DNA of 24,368 nucleotides from a virus. Positions within the stretch are counted from its first letter, which is position 1. Every line of letters begins with the position of its first letter. Position numbers and translations under genes: made by a program. This document shows, one piece after another, positions 13,596-22,567 of the stretch. The stretch is from positions 1 to 24,368 of IMG/VR virus record IMGVR_UViG_3300026519_000063. One strand, given 5' to 3'. The notes under the pieces are model-generated. The model saw only the letters and a list, made by a program, of their open reading frames with translations. It did not search any database and was not told where the DNA came from.

Positions 13596-15488
13596 TTAAC
13601 CCCTGTTGTCATATTCATCTCGGTTTTGATAGCCACGCAACAACCTAGAAAGCGTATCAGTCACTAGATTTGACCTATAAGCTTTTGATTCCGCTCTTGA
13701 TCTACCACCCTGAATATCAATATTACCTATTGCGCCTGCTGTGTTCAAGCCTTGCGCAGCCTGCCCAGACAGCATTTGATATAATGAACGCTGTCTTGCT
13801 AAATCGCGATTATATGCATCTTGATAACCTTGTGCAGCCATGCCTTGACCAAGCTCACTAACTTCTTTTAGAGCACGACCAGAGAAATAGCCACCACTCG
13901 CAGCTTGCCTACGTGCCAAGGCTTGTTCTGCTTGAGATAATCTATATTGATAACCTGGATCTTCTTCATAATTAAAATCACCTCCAAGCTCACCGCTTGC
14001 CAAAGCTTCTTTTAACCGTGCTTGTGCTTGTCTTCCTCCTGCTTCATAAGGGGCTAACCCCTCCTTAGCCAGTCTTTGAGACTCCAAGATCTCATCTTCT
14101 ATATCTTTTGCTGTTTTATAATTAAATAAAGCTGAACCTAAATCGCCCACAGTACCCAAATTAATACCATATTGTTTTCCAGCACCAGATATTCCACCTA
14201 AAGCCCGACTTAATCCACTTGGTTTTTTAATTGGCATTCTTATCTCCTCGCCGTTCACATTAATATAATTCTCTTGTCCACTACTTAATCTTGAACCAGC
14301 ATAACCACCAAGTCCACCCATAACAGCTCCAGATAATGCATCTTTTAACTTACCAGAGCCGGCATAACGGCTTCCAGCACCAGATAAAGCCCCAGTGAAT
14401 GCACTAGCACCCGCACCAGACAATCCTAAACCAGAAGCTATTGAACCGCCATAGCCACCTGTTAAACCACCAATTCCTGCCCCACGTAAGGCAGATTTTA
14501 AATCACCCCCGCCCAAATATCCTTGTAAACCACCAGATAAAGCGCCTTTTATAGCCGCCTTTTTTGCAAAACTACCTAAAGCTGTTCCGAGTGTAGAAGT
14601 CCCTGCCGTTGCACCCCCTGCACTAATTCCAGTTGTAGCGCCCGTTGCACCTGCTGCACCCGCCCCAAACAATGCAGGGGCAAACGCTGAACCAAAGCCA
14701 GCCGTTAAAGCTGTGCCAACAGCCATACCAATAGGACTACTTATAAATCTTTTAAACGCACCGCCTTTGGCTTTTCTTCTTGCAACTTGCTCGGCGGCTC
14801 TCTTTTCAGCCTCTATCTTTTTTGTTTTATTTGTTTTAAATTGTGACCTAGCAACAGCCAATGAAGCCTCACCACCACCATAAGCCTCTGCTAGACTCTC
14901 TGGAGTAAAATAACTTTTACCATTATATTTATACGAAGACAACGGAGCATCTGGGACATTCTTATTAAGAACAAATTCTTTAAACGACATTGGAGAACGA
15001 ACATTTCTTGGAATATCATAAACTGTGTCTGTTTGTAAAGCTGGTCGAACATACCAAGGAGCAAAACCCTCTTTTTTAGTTTTGCTAATTGCCCCAGATG
15101 TTCCCCCTATCACATAATCTTTGTCAATATTAGGGTCATAGAGACGTTGACCTCTTAATGATGGATTCCTATCCCATAAACCACGATCAACTTCATATTG
15201 GGTATATTTTGTGTCAGATCGAGGATTGTCTCTAGGAACATAAGAAGTAGCATAAGGAGACGGATCAATGGCCTTATAGCCTTGAAGAATACCAACTTCA
15301 TTAGCATATGGATCGCCCCACTGATTAACGCCACGCGCCCTCGCTTTATCAATCTTGGCTTGAATCAAAGCCTCGCCAGCAGCTTGATAATTAGGATTCC
15401 AGCCACTTTCTACTAACTTATTATAATAATTAGCTGATTGTGGATTTTTATTTATCCAATATTGCAGGGTTTTAGCCGTATCTTTCAC
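13596..15488 (-). CDS. DNA transfer/ejection protein with Gly-Ala-rich core (630 aa)
   Basis: The GTG at 15488 is chosen as start because a GGAGG Shine-Dalgarno (15498-15502) lies 9 nt upstream; an in-frame TTG at 15512 is the only other candidate. The region about 245-415 is a run of Gly/Ala-zipper segments (FKRFISSPIGMAVGTALTAG, GGLTGGYGGSIASGLG) able to pack in a membrane. The C-terminal 150 residues hold the conserved phage pattern APYEAGGRQAQARLKEAL, DPGYQYRLSQAEQAL, GGYFSGRALKEV and YQDAYNRDLARQ. This is the P22 gp7-like position. It is probably carried in the capsid and forms part of the DNA conduit. The fold of the N-terminal 240 residues is not recognised. Confidence 0.75.
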   Translation of the reverse strand: MKDTAKTLQYWINKNPQSANYYNKLVESGWNPNYQAAGEALIQAKIDKARARGVNQWGDPYANEVGILQGYKAIDPSPYATSYVPRDNPRSDTKYTQYEVDRGLWDRNPSLRGQRLYDPNIDKDYVIGGTSGAISKTKKEGFAPWYVRPALQTDTVYDIPRNVRSPMSFKEFVLNKNVPDAPLSSYKYNGKSYFTPESLAEAYGGGEASLAVARSQFKTNKTKKIEAEKRAAEQVARRKAKGGAFKRFISSPIGMAVGTALTAGFGSAFAPALFGAGAAGATGATTGISAGGATAGTSTLGTALGSFAKKAAIKGALSGGLQGYLGGGDLKSALRGAGIGGLTGGYGGSIASGLGLSGAGASAFTGALSGAGSRYAGSGKLKDALSGAVMGGLGGYAGSRLSSGQENYINVNGEEIRMPIKKPSGLSRALGGISGAGKQYGINLGTVGDLGSALFNYKTAKDIEDEILESQRLAKEGLAPYEAGGRQAQARLKEALASGELGGDFNYEEDPGYQYRLSQAEQALARRQAASGGYFSGRALKEVSELGQGMAAQGYQDAYNRDLARQRSLYQMLSGQAAQGLNTAGAIGNIDIQGGRSRAESKAYRSNLVTDTLSRLLRGYQNRDEYDNRG

Positions 15489-15489
15489 T

Positions 15490-15918
15490 TTATCTAGCCT
15501 CCATAATACCAATAATAGTCAGTGGCACGGTTACAGCCGACCATGCAGGGACGTATATTCTATTAGAACTAGCCACAACATGACCAGAGCCTGTACCGAG
15601 ATTCCCACTCACGGCAAAGCAAATGCCGTCACCATTAATATCTATAGGAAAATTATTTATATAAGTTGAACCCGCAGATGAACTGGTGCTTGTTGATGGT
15701 GTTATTGTAACCATAAAATAACATAAACTTTGGGAAAGTTTGTAATATTTACCAGTGATTGTTGGCGTGCCTGATATTGTTAGATTAGTGAATGTTGGAG
15801 CAAATTCCGTACCTGTGTCGCCTGTGAATAAATTATTAAAGAACATCAACCACGGCAAAGTAGGTTGACCTTGCTCATCAATGACTTTTTCTGGTACAGG
15901 AGGGGGAGTATTGCTCAT
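15490..15918 (-). CDS. Virion protein with tail-attachment-like N-terminus (142 aa)
   Basis: The N-terminus PPPVPEKVIDEQGQPTLPW followed by LMFFNNLF resembles the short attachment segment of many phage tail-tip and fibre proteins. The remaining ~95 residues are a Thr/Ser/Gly-rich beta domain (TFTNLTISGTPTITGKYYKL to TIIGIMEAR). It lies directly after the gp10-like gene, where P22 has its tail needle gp26, but it lacks the long coiled coil. A tail-tip plug or knob is a reasonable guess. Its start overlaps the previous stop (ATGA); its own end supplies the RBS of the next gene. Confidence 0.7.
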   Translation of the reverse strand: MSNTPPPVPEKVIDEQGQPTLPWLMFFNNLFTGDTGTEFAPTFTNLTISGTPTITGKYYKLSQSLCYFMVTITPSTSTSSSAGSTYINNFPIDINGDGICFAVSGNLGTGSGHVVASSNRIYVPAWSAVTVPLTIIGIMEAR

Positions 15919-17312
15919 AATAAATAGCTCCCCGTTAAGGCGACTTTGACGTTATCTGTTATTCTTATCTTGAATGTCATAATTTCAGCAATTCCCAAAC
16001 GTCTAAACGTGACCTTTGTCTGAAATTGCCCCGCTTTCCCTATGTTAACGGTATACCAATTCGACCATGTTCTTGCACCGTCTTTACTTAGTTGCAAGGA
16101 AATCTGTGGATTTGTAGAGCCTGTTTGTTCACCGACTCCAGTTTCAACACCGATTACGAGGCTATTATATCTTATTCTTTGGTCTTCGTCACTAATATTC
16201 GTATAAATCCTCTCACGAACAAGTGGAGAACCTGCATCATCATTATAATCAAGGCTCATGATGTATAACTTATTATTCCTTCTATCTCCAACAATGTGCT
16301 TATCAAAAGCGTAGATACAGCATGAACCGAGATGTTGTTCGAACTCTCCTGCATCATTTAAGAAAGCCTTTTCATGCCATAAATTTGTAGACATATCATA
16401 AACAAGCGATGTCTTTAGTCCACCGCCCGTAATTACATAGAAATCGTGCCCCTCTTGTTGATAAACATAACCTATCATATTCTCTTTATCGGTTGCACTT
16501 TGTATCATTTTCTCTATAGCATCTGTAGATATTCTTTGCGGTGATAATCCAGATGTACGATAAACTATCCCTGATCCTTTTAAATCACGACCAACCCACA
16601 ACATCGAGCCATTATGTTCGGTTGCGGTGTGTGGGGCTAAAATCCCCGTGCTAATTTGTGCGCCAGATATTCTTTGAAACGGGAAAGAGCTGTTTCGAGT
16701 GTTAGACCATATTTCTAATGTGTTTTTGCCAAACAACCATAATTGCCCAATTGCGGAAAAAGGGCGGACAAGATCATCAGGACTACTTTCAGCAGTAGCG
16801 AAGTCTAAAGCACTCCAAGACTGCCCATCATATAAAGCAGATATATAAAATTTACCACTATTGACCTCATTAACGACAAAATATCCATCTAGGAATGTTA
16901 TTGTCCCGCTTGTAGGTAAATCAGCATCTAGAACACGGGCAAAGGTATTGTCACTATAAAGCATTGTGTACACATTGACCCCATCACAAACTGCTATCTC
17001 TAAGCCGTTTTCAGCTATTGATATATTGCCTATACTCTGCAATAGAGTACCCCTTGAAGTAAGAACACCAACAGAATCAACCTCAAATAATTCTGAACCA
17101 ATAACAAAAAAAGCGCGCCCATTTCCTGCTACAAAAGCCCCGCGAACTTCACCAGACCCGCCAGATGTAAAATATTGAAGACCAGCTGTGCTATACATAG
17201 CCGAAACTTCCTTTCCTTGCTTATCAAAAACTGGGTACAGATTTATTGATCTTTGTGCGTCAAAAGGCAACGATCTTTGTTCATATGTCGCACCTACTAG
17301 CCCTATTTTCAT
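15915..17312 (-). CDS. P22 gp10-like packaged-DNA stabilisation protein
   Basis: The 465-residue protein opens MKIGLVGATYEQRSLPFDAQ and then RSINLYPVFDKQGKEVSAMY, the signature of the phage stabilisation family (P22 gp10, 472 aa). In P22 this is the hexameric tail hub that closes the head after packaging. The body is beta-rich (a propeller-like fold is expected). The start at 17312 is preferred to the GTG at 17321 because of its ATGA overlap with the gp4-like gene. The neighbours gp4-like and coat support the call. Confidence 0.92.
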   Translation of the reverse strand: MKIGLVGATYEQRSLPFDAQRSINLYPVFDKQGKEVSAMYSTAGLQYFTSGGSGEVRGAFVAGNGRAFFVIGSELFEVDSVGVLTSRGTLLQSIGNISIAENGLEIAVCDGVNVYTMLYSDNTFARVLDADLPTSGTITFLDGYFVVNEVNSGKFYISALYDGQSWSALDFATAESSPDDLVRPFSAIGQLWLFGKNTLEIWSNTRNSSFPFQRISGAQISTGILAPHTATEHNGSMLWVGRDLKGSGIVYRTSGLSPQRISTDAIEKMIQSATDKENMIGYVYQQEGHDFYVITGGGLKTSLVYDMSTNLWHEKAFLNDAGEFEQHLGSCCIYAFDKHIVGDRRNNKLYIMSLDYNDDAGSPLVRERIYTNISDEDQRIRYNSLVIGVETGVGEQTGSTNPQISLQLSKDGARTWSNWYTVNIGKAGQFQTKVTFRRLGIAEIMTFKIRITDNVKVALTGSYLL

Positions 17313-18001
17313 TGAGTCCACCCCGTGAGTACATTATTAAGGCTATCTATGCCCCCGACCCCGTCAAGTGTGTTCTTCTTAGCGACTGAACGTTTTATAT
17401 TTGCTAAAGATTCACGGGCAATCATTAAAGTTGACTGCGTCACTTGCTCCCCATATTCAGGGGCAAGCTCCATAGCTAAGTTGTATATCAAAGCTCTTTT
17501 CCACCCAGCAGGCAGATCGATATTATCGCTCAGAGAGTAAGTAATAAGGGGTTTTTCTGTTAACAGAAATATTGAATAATTTACACTTGGAGTAGGATAT
17601 ATCTTTATTTTCCCTAAAGCGTAATTATTATTATAGTTTATAAAATCTGGTATATTTGATTGTATGCTTTTTTGTGCAATGTTCGCATAAGCATCATCAT
17701 TAATCATCTTTAAAGGGTAATCAGTCACCCCGATTCTTATATATGACGATATTATAGATATTGGTCTTGTGGTGTTGAAGTCACCGCCATCGCCTATCGT
17801 ATAATCAGACACACCACCAGTTAAAGAAAAATTTTCTAATGTTCTGGATGTAATCATCAATGAATTATTTGACCACGACTCCATTAAGTCATTCAACATC
17901 TCTAAGCCATCAACAACCTCATCAGAGGACGGGACTTCGTTTTTAGTTATAATCCCGCTTTTTCGCATTGCAGATGTTATAATATCAAGAGCCGTGACCA
18001 T
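17309..18001 (-). CDS. P22 gp4-like head-tail connector/tail accessory factor
   Basis: The 230-residue protein begins MVTALDIITSAMRKSGIITK and has EVVDGLEMLNDLMESWSNNS, VSDYTIGDGGDF and LPAGWKRALIYNLAMELAPE, a pattern shared with gp4/tail-accessory-factor proteins that dock under the portal. It is longer than P22 gp4 (166 aa). It follows the HeH-like gene by 6 nt and is coupled to the gp10-like gene. Confidence 0.85.
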   Translation of the reverse strand: MVTALDIITSAMRKSGIITKNEVPSSDEVVDGLEMLNDLMESWSNNSLMITSRTLENFSLTGGVSDYTIGDGGDFNTTRPISIISSYIRIGVTDYPLKMINDDAYANIAQKSIQSNIPDFINYNNNYALGKIKIYPTPSVNYSIFLLTEKPLITYSLSDNIDLPAGWKRALIYNLAMELAPEYGEQVTQSTLMIARESLANIKRSVAKKNTLDGVGGIDSLNNVLTGWTQ

Positions 18002-18007
18002 TATAAT

Positions 18008-18250
18008 TTATTCCTCTAACCTAGAAATTAGTTTACTTATCCCGATATTCGGGCTATATTTGATACCCCTCTCATCAGCAATAGCTTTAATCTCAGACAA
18101 TTCTAAGCCATCATACCTTGAAGCTGTGCCAGATTCTGATTTAATCTCATCATCACAAATCCAGCCAAGACTTATAAGCTCTTTATGTATATCGTAATGA
18201 TCATCATCAACAAGCTTTGTCTCCATACCTTTTTTAAATTTTAAAATCAT
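18008..18250 (-). CDS. Small HeH/SAP-like protein between coat and connector genes (80 aa)
   Basis: The N-terminal half (MILKFKKGMETKLVDDDHYD) resembles short head-region proteins. The last 33 residues (LELSEIKAIADERGIKYSPN and ISKLISRLEE) have the helix-extended-helix pattern of HeH/LEM-like DNA-binding motifs that occur in many phage head modules. AAGGAG is a strong RBS. It could help head completion or DNA contact; no role is proven. Confidence 0.7.
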   Translation of the reverse strand: MILKFKKGMETKLVDDDHYDIHKELISLGWICDDEIKSESGTASRYDGLELSEIKAIADERGIKYSPNIGISKLISRLEE

Positions 18251-18273
18251 TATATAATCTCCTTAAAAGTTAC

Positions 18274-18296
18274 AGGGGGGTTTTATTACCCCCCCT
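18274..18296 (-). terminator. GC hairpin downstream of the coat gene (attenuator or weak terminator)
   Basis: Six G (18275-18280), an 8-9 nt AT loop and six of seven C (18289-18295) form a strong stem; an A-T pair can extend it. On the minus strand it lies just after the coat stop. The sequence following the stem (TGTAACTTTT) has only a short, displaced T run, so it may act as partial attenuation or as 3'-end protection rather than a full stop. That would allow more coat than connector mRNA. Confidence 0.5.
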
Positions 18297-18301
18297 ATGA
18301 T

Positions 18302-19540
18302 TTAGCTAGTTATTCTTGAAGCCCACTCGGGACGATCTGCAACCAGACCACCAAGGAAATCAAGACGTGTGACCATTCGGCGTTTATTGATGTCCCAATC
18401 ACGAACAATCGCAACAGTGATACCATCTACGGTCTCTTGTGCCGCAAATTCAGCTCTTTGAGGCATAATAAGAGGTACTGACACCATTCTAAACGCGTCT
18501 TTATGATACGCTAAGTTTTGAGTGTAAGTAGTAGAAGCTGCACCAATAAATACCAATGGGGCGTTATCAGCAGGTAAGGCACTCACATTTTGCAAACCTA
18601 CGTCAGCACTACTATAGATACTAGGTGATATCGAGACAGTCGCCTGTCCTGCGCCATTAGCAGTGGCATCAGCCGTAACAACAAATTGCTGTAGGAATGT
18701 ATAAGTTTTCTTAGTGATTGGGTGAACCGCATACACTCCAGCTATAGTGAAAACCTGACCTTTAGTAACTGTACCAGTTGTGATGGTCAAGCCGTCTATA
18801 GTAATCGTACTAGATCCAGAAGAAACCGCTCCATTAATAAGAACAGAGGTCACATCATTGCCATTTTCATGATCGTTTAATAACTCATTCTCCATCCACT
18901 TAAAGCCATCAGCAAGACCAATAAAGCCTTGTTTGTACTGCTTGGCTATCTCATCAGAACTTTGGAAAAGCCCTTTACGAGCATTAACCGCAGAGCGACC
19001 AGCCGTTGAATCGAAGCAGATATATCTCTCATCATCTTTAGGAGCAAGAAACTTATTCATTTTCTCACGAGCTGATAAGATTGTATCTGGATCAAAAACA
19101 GTAGAGCCAGCCGTGCCAACAACATTATATGTTGCATCAGAAGCTTTCTCTAAAAACCTTTGTTCAACATCTTGACCGATTGAGCTAACAGCGGGCTTAA
19201 CAACACGCTTTATAACATTCTTCATTTCAATATCTGAGGCAAACTCAAGAGAGTCTATCTCAATTCCAATTGTAGAAATAGTGTCTAGCGAAAGAGCCAC
19301 TTTTTCTTCAGTGATGTTCTGGACAGAGGATGTTATATCAAATGTGTTCTGAGGGATGTATCTTGCAGGCTTAGAAATATAGATAGTATCGCCTGCGCCA
19401 TAACCATTTTTACCTTTAAAATCCTCTGGATCAACTTTTGATATTGATTTTGTAAATTGCAGACTATCTGCAAGCATCTTTGCGGCTGCTTTGGCAATTA
19501 TACCAGGAGCATCTTTGTTTGTATTAAATGTATTAGCCAT
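18302..19540 (-). CDS. Major capsid (coat) protein, P22 gp5-like
   Basis: The 412-residue protein matches the P22 coat family (gp5, 430 aa). It has the N-terminal helix region (APGIIAKAAAKMLADSLQFT), KPARYIPQNTFDIT, and the inserted Ig-like domain around 230-320 with TKGQVFTIAGVYAVHPITKK and FLQQFVVTADA. The C-terminal HK97-core segment holds NLAYHKDAFRMVSVPLIMPQ and RLDFLGGLVADRPEWASRI. It forms the icosahedral shell on the scaffold. Expression is likely high; AAGGAAA is the RBS. Confidence 0.95.
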   Translation of the reverse strand: MANTFNTNKDAPGIIAKAAAKMLADSLQFTKSISKVDPEDFKGKNGYGAGDTIYISKPARYIPQNTFDITSSVQNITEEKVALSLDTISTIGIEIDSLEFASDIEMKNVIKRVVKPAVSSIGQDVEQRFLEKASDATYNVVGTAGSTVFDPDTILSAREKMNKFLAPKDDERYICFDSTAGRSAVNARKGLFQSSDEIAKQYKQGFIGLADGFKWMENELLNDHENGNDVTSVLINGAVSSGSSTITIDGLTITTGTVTKGQVFTIAGVYAVHPITKKTYTFLQQFVVTADATANGAGQATVSISPSIYSSADVGLQNVSALPADNAPLVFIGAASTTYTQNLAYHKDAFRMVSVPLIMPQRAEFAAQETVDGITVAIVRDWDINKRRMVTRLDFLGGLVADRPEWASRITS

Positions 19541-19570
19541 TTTTTAGTTTCCTTATAGTTTGATTAAAGA

Positions 19571-20389
19571 TCACCCTAAAGCCCACTTGACGATTTCATC
19601 AGCATTCATATCAGCAGGAGATTTAGAACCTCCCTTTGTGCCATTGACCCCGCTCATAGGTCTGGGTGCTTGTGTTGTATTAATTGTGTTTGTTTTGCTT
19701 GTCATAGCTACTCCACGATCAATTGCTCTACCAATCTCCATCGCCGCCATCGTTGGTGATAAATTAGAAATCATCTCTAATTTTCCCTCTTTGGCTAACG
19801 CATAAAAAGCCATCGGAGCATTATCAGCTTCCATAAAAAGGCTTTGTATTTCCTCTGAAAATGAGTTAACAATATCTATATTACTCTCAACAATTGAACT
19901 AAAATCAGGAATAGACTTTCTATAATCATCTGATTGTTTGGATACAATTTCCGCACGCTCTTGTCTTATTCTTTGATCGTTTTCTGTTTGTTGTCGCTTT
20001 AAAGATACTTCTTTTTTATTGTTTTCGTTTTCTGCTAGACTCTGTTTTATCTCATGCTTAGTAACAGCTTTTAAATAATCGCCATAAGTATCAAAATCAT
20101 CCTCATTCGGAGGGTCATCTTTCGGCTTATTATTTGTAGAACTGCTTTTCATTTCATTGAGTTCAGATATTAGCCTCTGCTGTTCTGCACGAAGCTTGCC
20201 AATTGTTTTATCACGCCTTGACAGTGCGTTGACTGCTTTTTTGGGGAACGGAGTGTTTTCTTGCTCATCAACCGCATTGTTATGCGTGTTATCAGAGCTA
20301 GAATCTTCTGCTACCTCAGTACTTGCAGCCTTATTTTCTACAACTTCATTTGCTTCCATCTCAGGAGCTTGTATTGTATTTTCTTCCAT
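19571..20389 (-). CDS. Scaffolding protein, P22 gp8-like
   Basis: The 272-residue protein is highly charged and helical, with a Glu/Asn-rich disordered start, KKAVNALSRRDKTIGKLRAE, DDFDTYGDYLKAVTKHEIKQ and a conserved C-terminal segment MAFYALAKEGKLEMISNLSP with MEIGRAIDRG. Its place between portal and coat genes is that of P22 scaffold (303 aa), which directs procapsid assembly through its C-terminus. The start overlaps the portal stop by one base (TAATG). Confidence 0.88.
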   Translation of the reverse strand: MEENTIQAPEMEANEVVENKAASTEVAEDSSSDNTHNNAVDEQENTPFPKKAVNALSRRDKTIGKLRAEQQRLISELNEMKSSSTNNKPKDDPPNEDDFDTYGDYLKAVTKHEIKQSLAENENNKKEVSLKRQQTENDQRIRQERAEIVSKQSDDYRKSIPDFSSIVESNIDIVNSFSEEIQSLFMEADNAPMAFYALAKEGKLEMISNLSPTMAAMEIGRAIDRGVAMTSKTNTINTTQAPRPMSGVNGTKGGSKSPADMNADEIVKWALG

Positions 20390-22458
20390 TAGTTTTCTTC
20401 CTTTTCGCTTGTTTCTGCTGGCTCATTGCCTAACATATTTGACGCTTCGTCAAATTCTTCTGTACCTACTAATTTAGCGGTATCTAATTTTATATTAGCC
20501 TCTGTCTCAAGCTCTTTTATCTCTAATTCTTGTTCTTTTATTCGTAGTTCAGCCATCTTAATTTCTGCATCAAAATTGAATTGTTTTTCTTTTAGTTGAA
20601 GCTCTAATATCTTCAGCTCATTACTAGCCTTATCATTTTCAGATTTAGTCATCTCTGATTGAGCTTTTATTTGTAAATCTGCCTGCTTATTATCAATATT
20701 TTCTTGTAGCTTCTGCATCTCAACTTGAAGAGCTTGAATAGTCGCCTGCGCTTCTTGTTGAATGGCCTCTATTTGTTGTTGTGCTTGATTATCTTCTTCA
20801 TTATTTTCTTCTAATAATTTTGGATCAATTAGTTTCTTCATGCGCTCAGACATCGCAGACGCACCAGTGAAATCCATATTTTTGAACAACAAATCGCCCA
20901 TAACCTGCATAAGATCGGGTTGCCTAGTGACAATATCAGAAAAGAACGTTGCCGCCTCTTGTCGCCTAGTCGTATAAGACGCGCCAGCCGTAACTTTTAC
21001 GTCATACCTACCTTTTGAAAGATCAATAGACTCCTCCTGCTTGTCAACGGTTGCCCCATTAATACCGATGCGTTTTGGCTCATCTTCTTCGCCTATAATA
21101 CGTAAAACACGCTCTGTGTCATATATTTTTGGTATGGCAGAGACCAAAACTCGTCCAACGTGAGTTATCGATTTCACTAGATTATCGCCAAAATGATATG
21201 TAGCAACCTCACCTTCTTGCTTGCGCTCATTAATAGCAACACCAGAAGTTTCATTCCCACGAGCTCCGAGAGACGCACTATACATCCCCATAGTCGCCTT
21301 AATATCATCTATTGTACTACGTGATGCATTAATTACACCAGTTGGAATGGTGGGTGGCGGCAGCCTAGTAGGCATTGGGGCTGGGTTACCGTCCAAATCT
21401 GTCTGCTTATACCTAAGAACCATAGCCTTATTCGGGTCTGACCAATCCTCACTATAGTCTTCCACCTGCCCTTCTGCCGCCATCACAGGAGCTTGGGGCT
21501 GCTTCATAATCAATTCCGTTTCTAAGGACTTCCAAAAATTAAACATTTTTTGCGCTTCTTTAGATTTACGAATTAGGCTAAATATATTCCGCTTTCCCTT
21601 GTTCCATGATTCCTCTCCGAAAACTGGTATAAGTGGGATGTAACTGCCAGGGAAAACAGTCTCTTCTAATAGATCGGCACCAGAAAGTTTGTACCTTTTA
21701 ATTGTCCTGCGCTTTATTGTACGGATATTAGCATAATCGTGACCATCTTTTAAGTCTTCGATGTGACCGTCTTTGTTAATACCGATTGTTCTTTTTTCCT
21801 CAACAACCTTAAAAAATTCTGCAATTGTAATATGATCATTACCATGAAAATCTTGTTCACTATTCTCAAAGCAAATTGGATCAAATTTTGGGTATTTTTC
21901 TTTAAAATCATCCGCCGTGATCTGCTCAAGTATAGTGCAGTGCATCGCATCACGACCATCAAGCTCTATGGAGTTGCTATCAAGGAAAACTGCTAATGGA
22001 TTGACCACACGCTTTATTAAAAGCTCCTGATCAAAAGAAATCTCATCTATATAATCATGATCAACCCGAATAAAGCCAATAGAACTTCTGACTGAATCGT
22101 TCACAGAATTATCATAGGCATCATCAGCAGAACTGGAATACTCAATATTTTTGATAAGACCCTTGTAAATCTCGGCAATTTCTTCATCACCATCTTTCCC
22201 AGATGGAATAATATTTATTGTGGGGGTATTTATTTTTATGTCATTTACGACCTGATGAACGAATTGCCCTAGCTGATCAATTGTTAGGGCGGGGCGTTTG
22301 GAATTTGTTCTTGCCAAAGCATCAGCAGTATCCCACTGAGCATAAGCATTATCAGAAAGAAAGTCTATATCATCACTAGCTTTTCTGTATATAGGCGACC
22401 AATAATCTTTGTCTACGCTGAATGTTTTTTTAATTGCTGTAATATCCGCTTTTTTCAT
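20389..22458 (-). CDS. Portal protein, P22 gp1-like
   Basis: The 689-residue protein is of the P22 portal type (725 aa): YWSPIYRKASDDIDFLSDNA and QWDTADALARTNSKRPALTI at the start, VRSSIGFIRVDHDYIDEISF, and a wing/stem body with PGSYIPLIPVFGEE and YSASLGARGNETSGVAINER. From about residue 545 a long Gln/Glu/Lys-rich coiled helix (to about 660) should form the extended barrel seen in P22. It forms the dodecameric DNA channel and terminase dock. Its RBS is poor, and a candidate promoter lies 80-110 nt upstream. Confidence 0.95.
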   Translation of the reverse strand: MKKADITAIKKTFSVDKDYWSPIYRKASDDIDFLSDNAYAQWDTADALARTNSKRPALTIDQLGQFVHQVVNDIKINTPTINIIPSGKDGDEEIAEIYKGLIKNIEYSSSADDAYDNSVNDSVRSSIGFIRVDHDYIDEISFDQELLIKRVVNPLAVFLDSNSIELDGRDAMHCTILEQITADDFKEKYPKFDPICFENSEQDFHGNDHITIAEFFKVVEEKRTIGINKDGHIEDLKDGHDYANIRTIKRRTIKRYKLSGADLLEETVFPGSYIPLIPVFGEESWNKGKRNIFSLIRKSKEAQKMFNFWKSLETELIMKQPQAPVMAAEGQVEDYSEDWSDPNKAMVLRYKQTDLDGNPAPMPTRLPPPTIPTGVINASRSTIDDIKATMGMYSASLGARGNETSGVAINERKQEGEVATYHFGDNLVKSITHVGRVLVSAIPKIYDTERVLRIIGEEDEPKRIGINGATVDKQEESIDLSKGRYDVKVTAGASYTTRRQEAATFFSDIVTRQPDLMQVMGDLLFKNMDFTGASAMSERMKKLIDPKLLEENNEEDNQAQQQIEAIQQEAQATIQALQVEMQKLQENIDNKQADLQIKAQSEMTKSENDKASNELKILELQLKEKQFNFDAEIKMAELRIKEQELEIKELETEANIKLDTAKLVGTEEFDEASNMLGNEPAETSEKEEN

Positions 22459-22538
22459 AAACCACTATCTTATAAAATAAGCATCAAATTAATGTGCGAA
22501 AAAACCATTGTAAAAAACATATGGTATGAATATATTGT

Positions 22539-22567
22539 ATATTAACTTTAATTTATCTCGTTGTCAA
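22539..22567 (-). promoter_or_regulatory. Candidate internal promoter upstream of the portal gene
   Basis: On the minus strand, a perfect -35 TTGACA (22562-22567) overlaps the terL stop codon. A -10 TAATAT (22539-22544, 4 of 6) follows after 17 nt. It lies in a 105-nt gap that is unusually long for this operon. It could give extra portal-to-fibre transcription, but the -10 is weak. Confidence 0.4.

Noticed and set aside
22504-22525. ACCAT...ATGGT inverted repeat upstream of the portal gene
   Set aside because: Only 5 bp with a long loop in AT-rich sequence; expected by chance.
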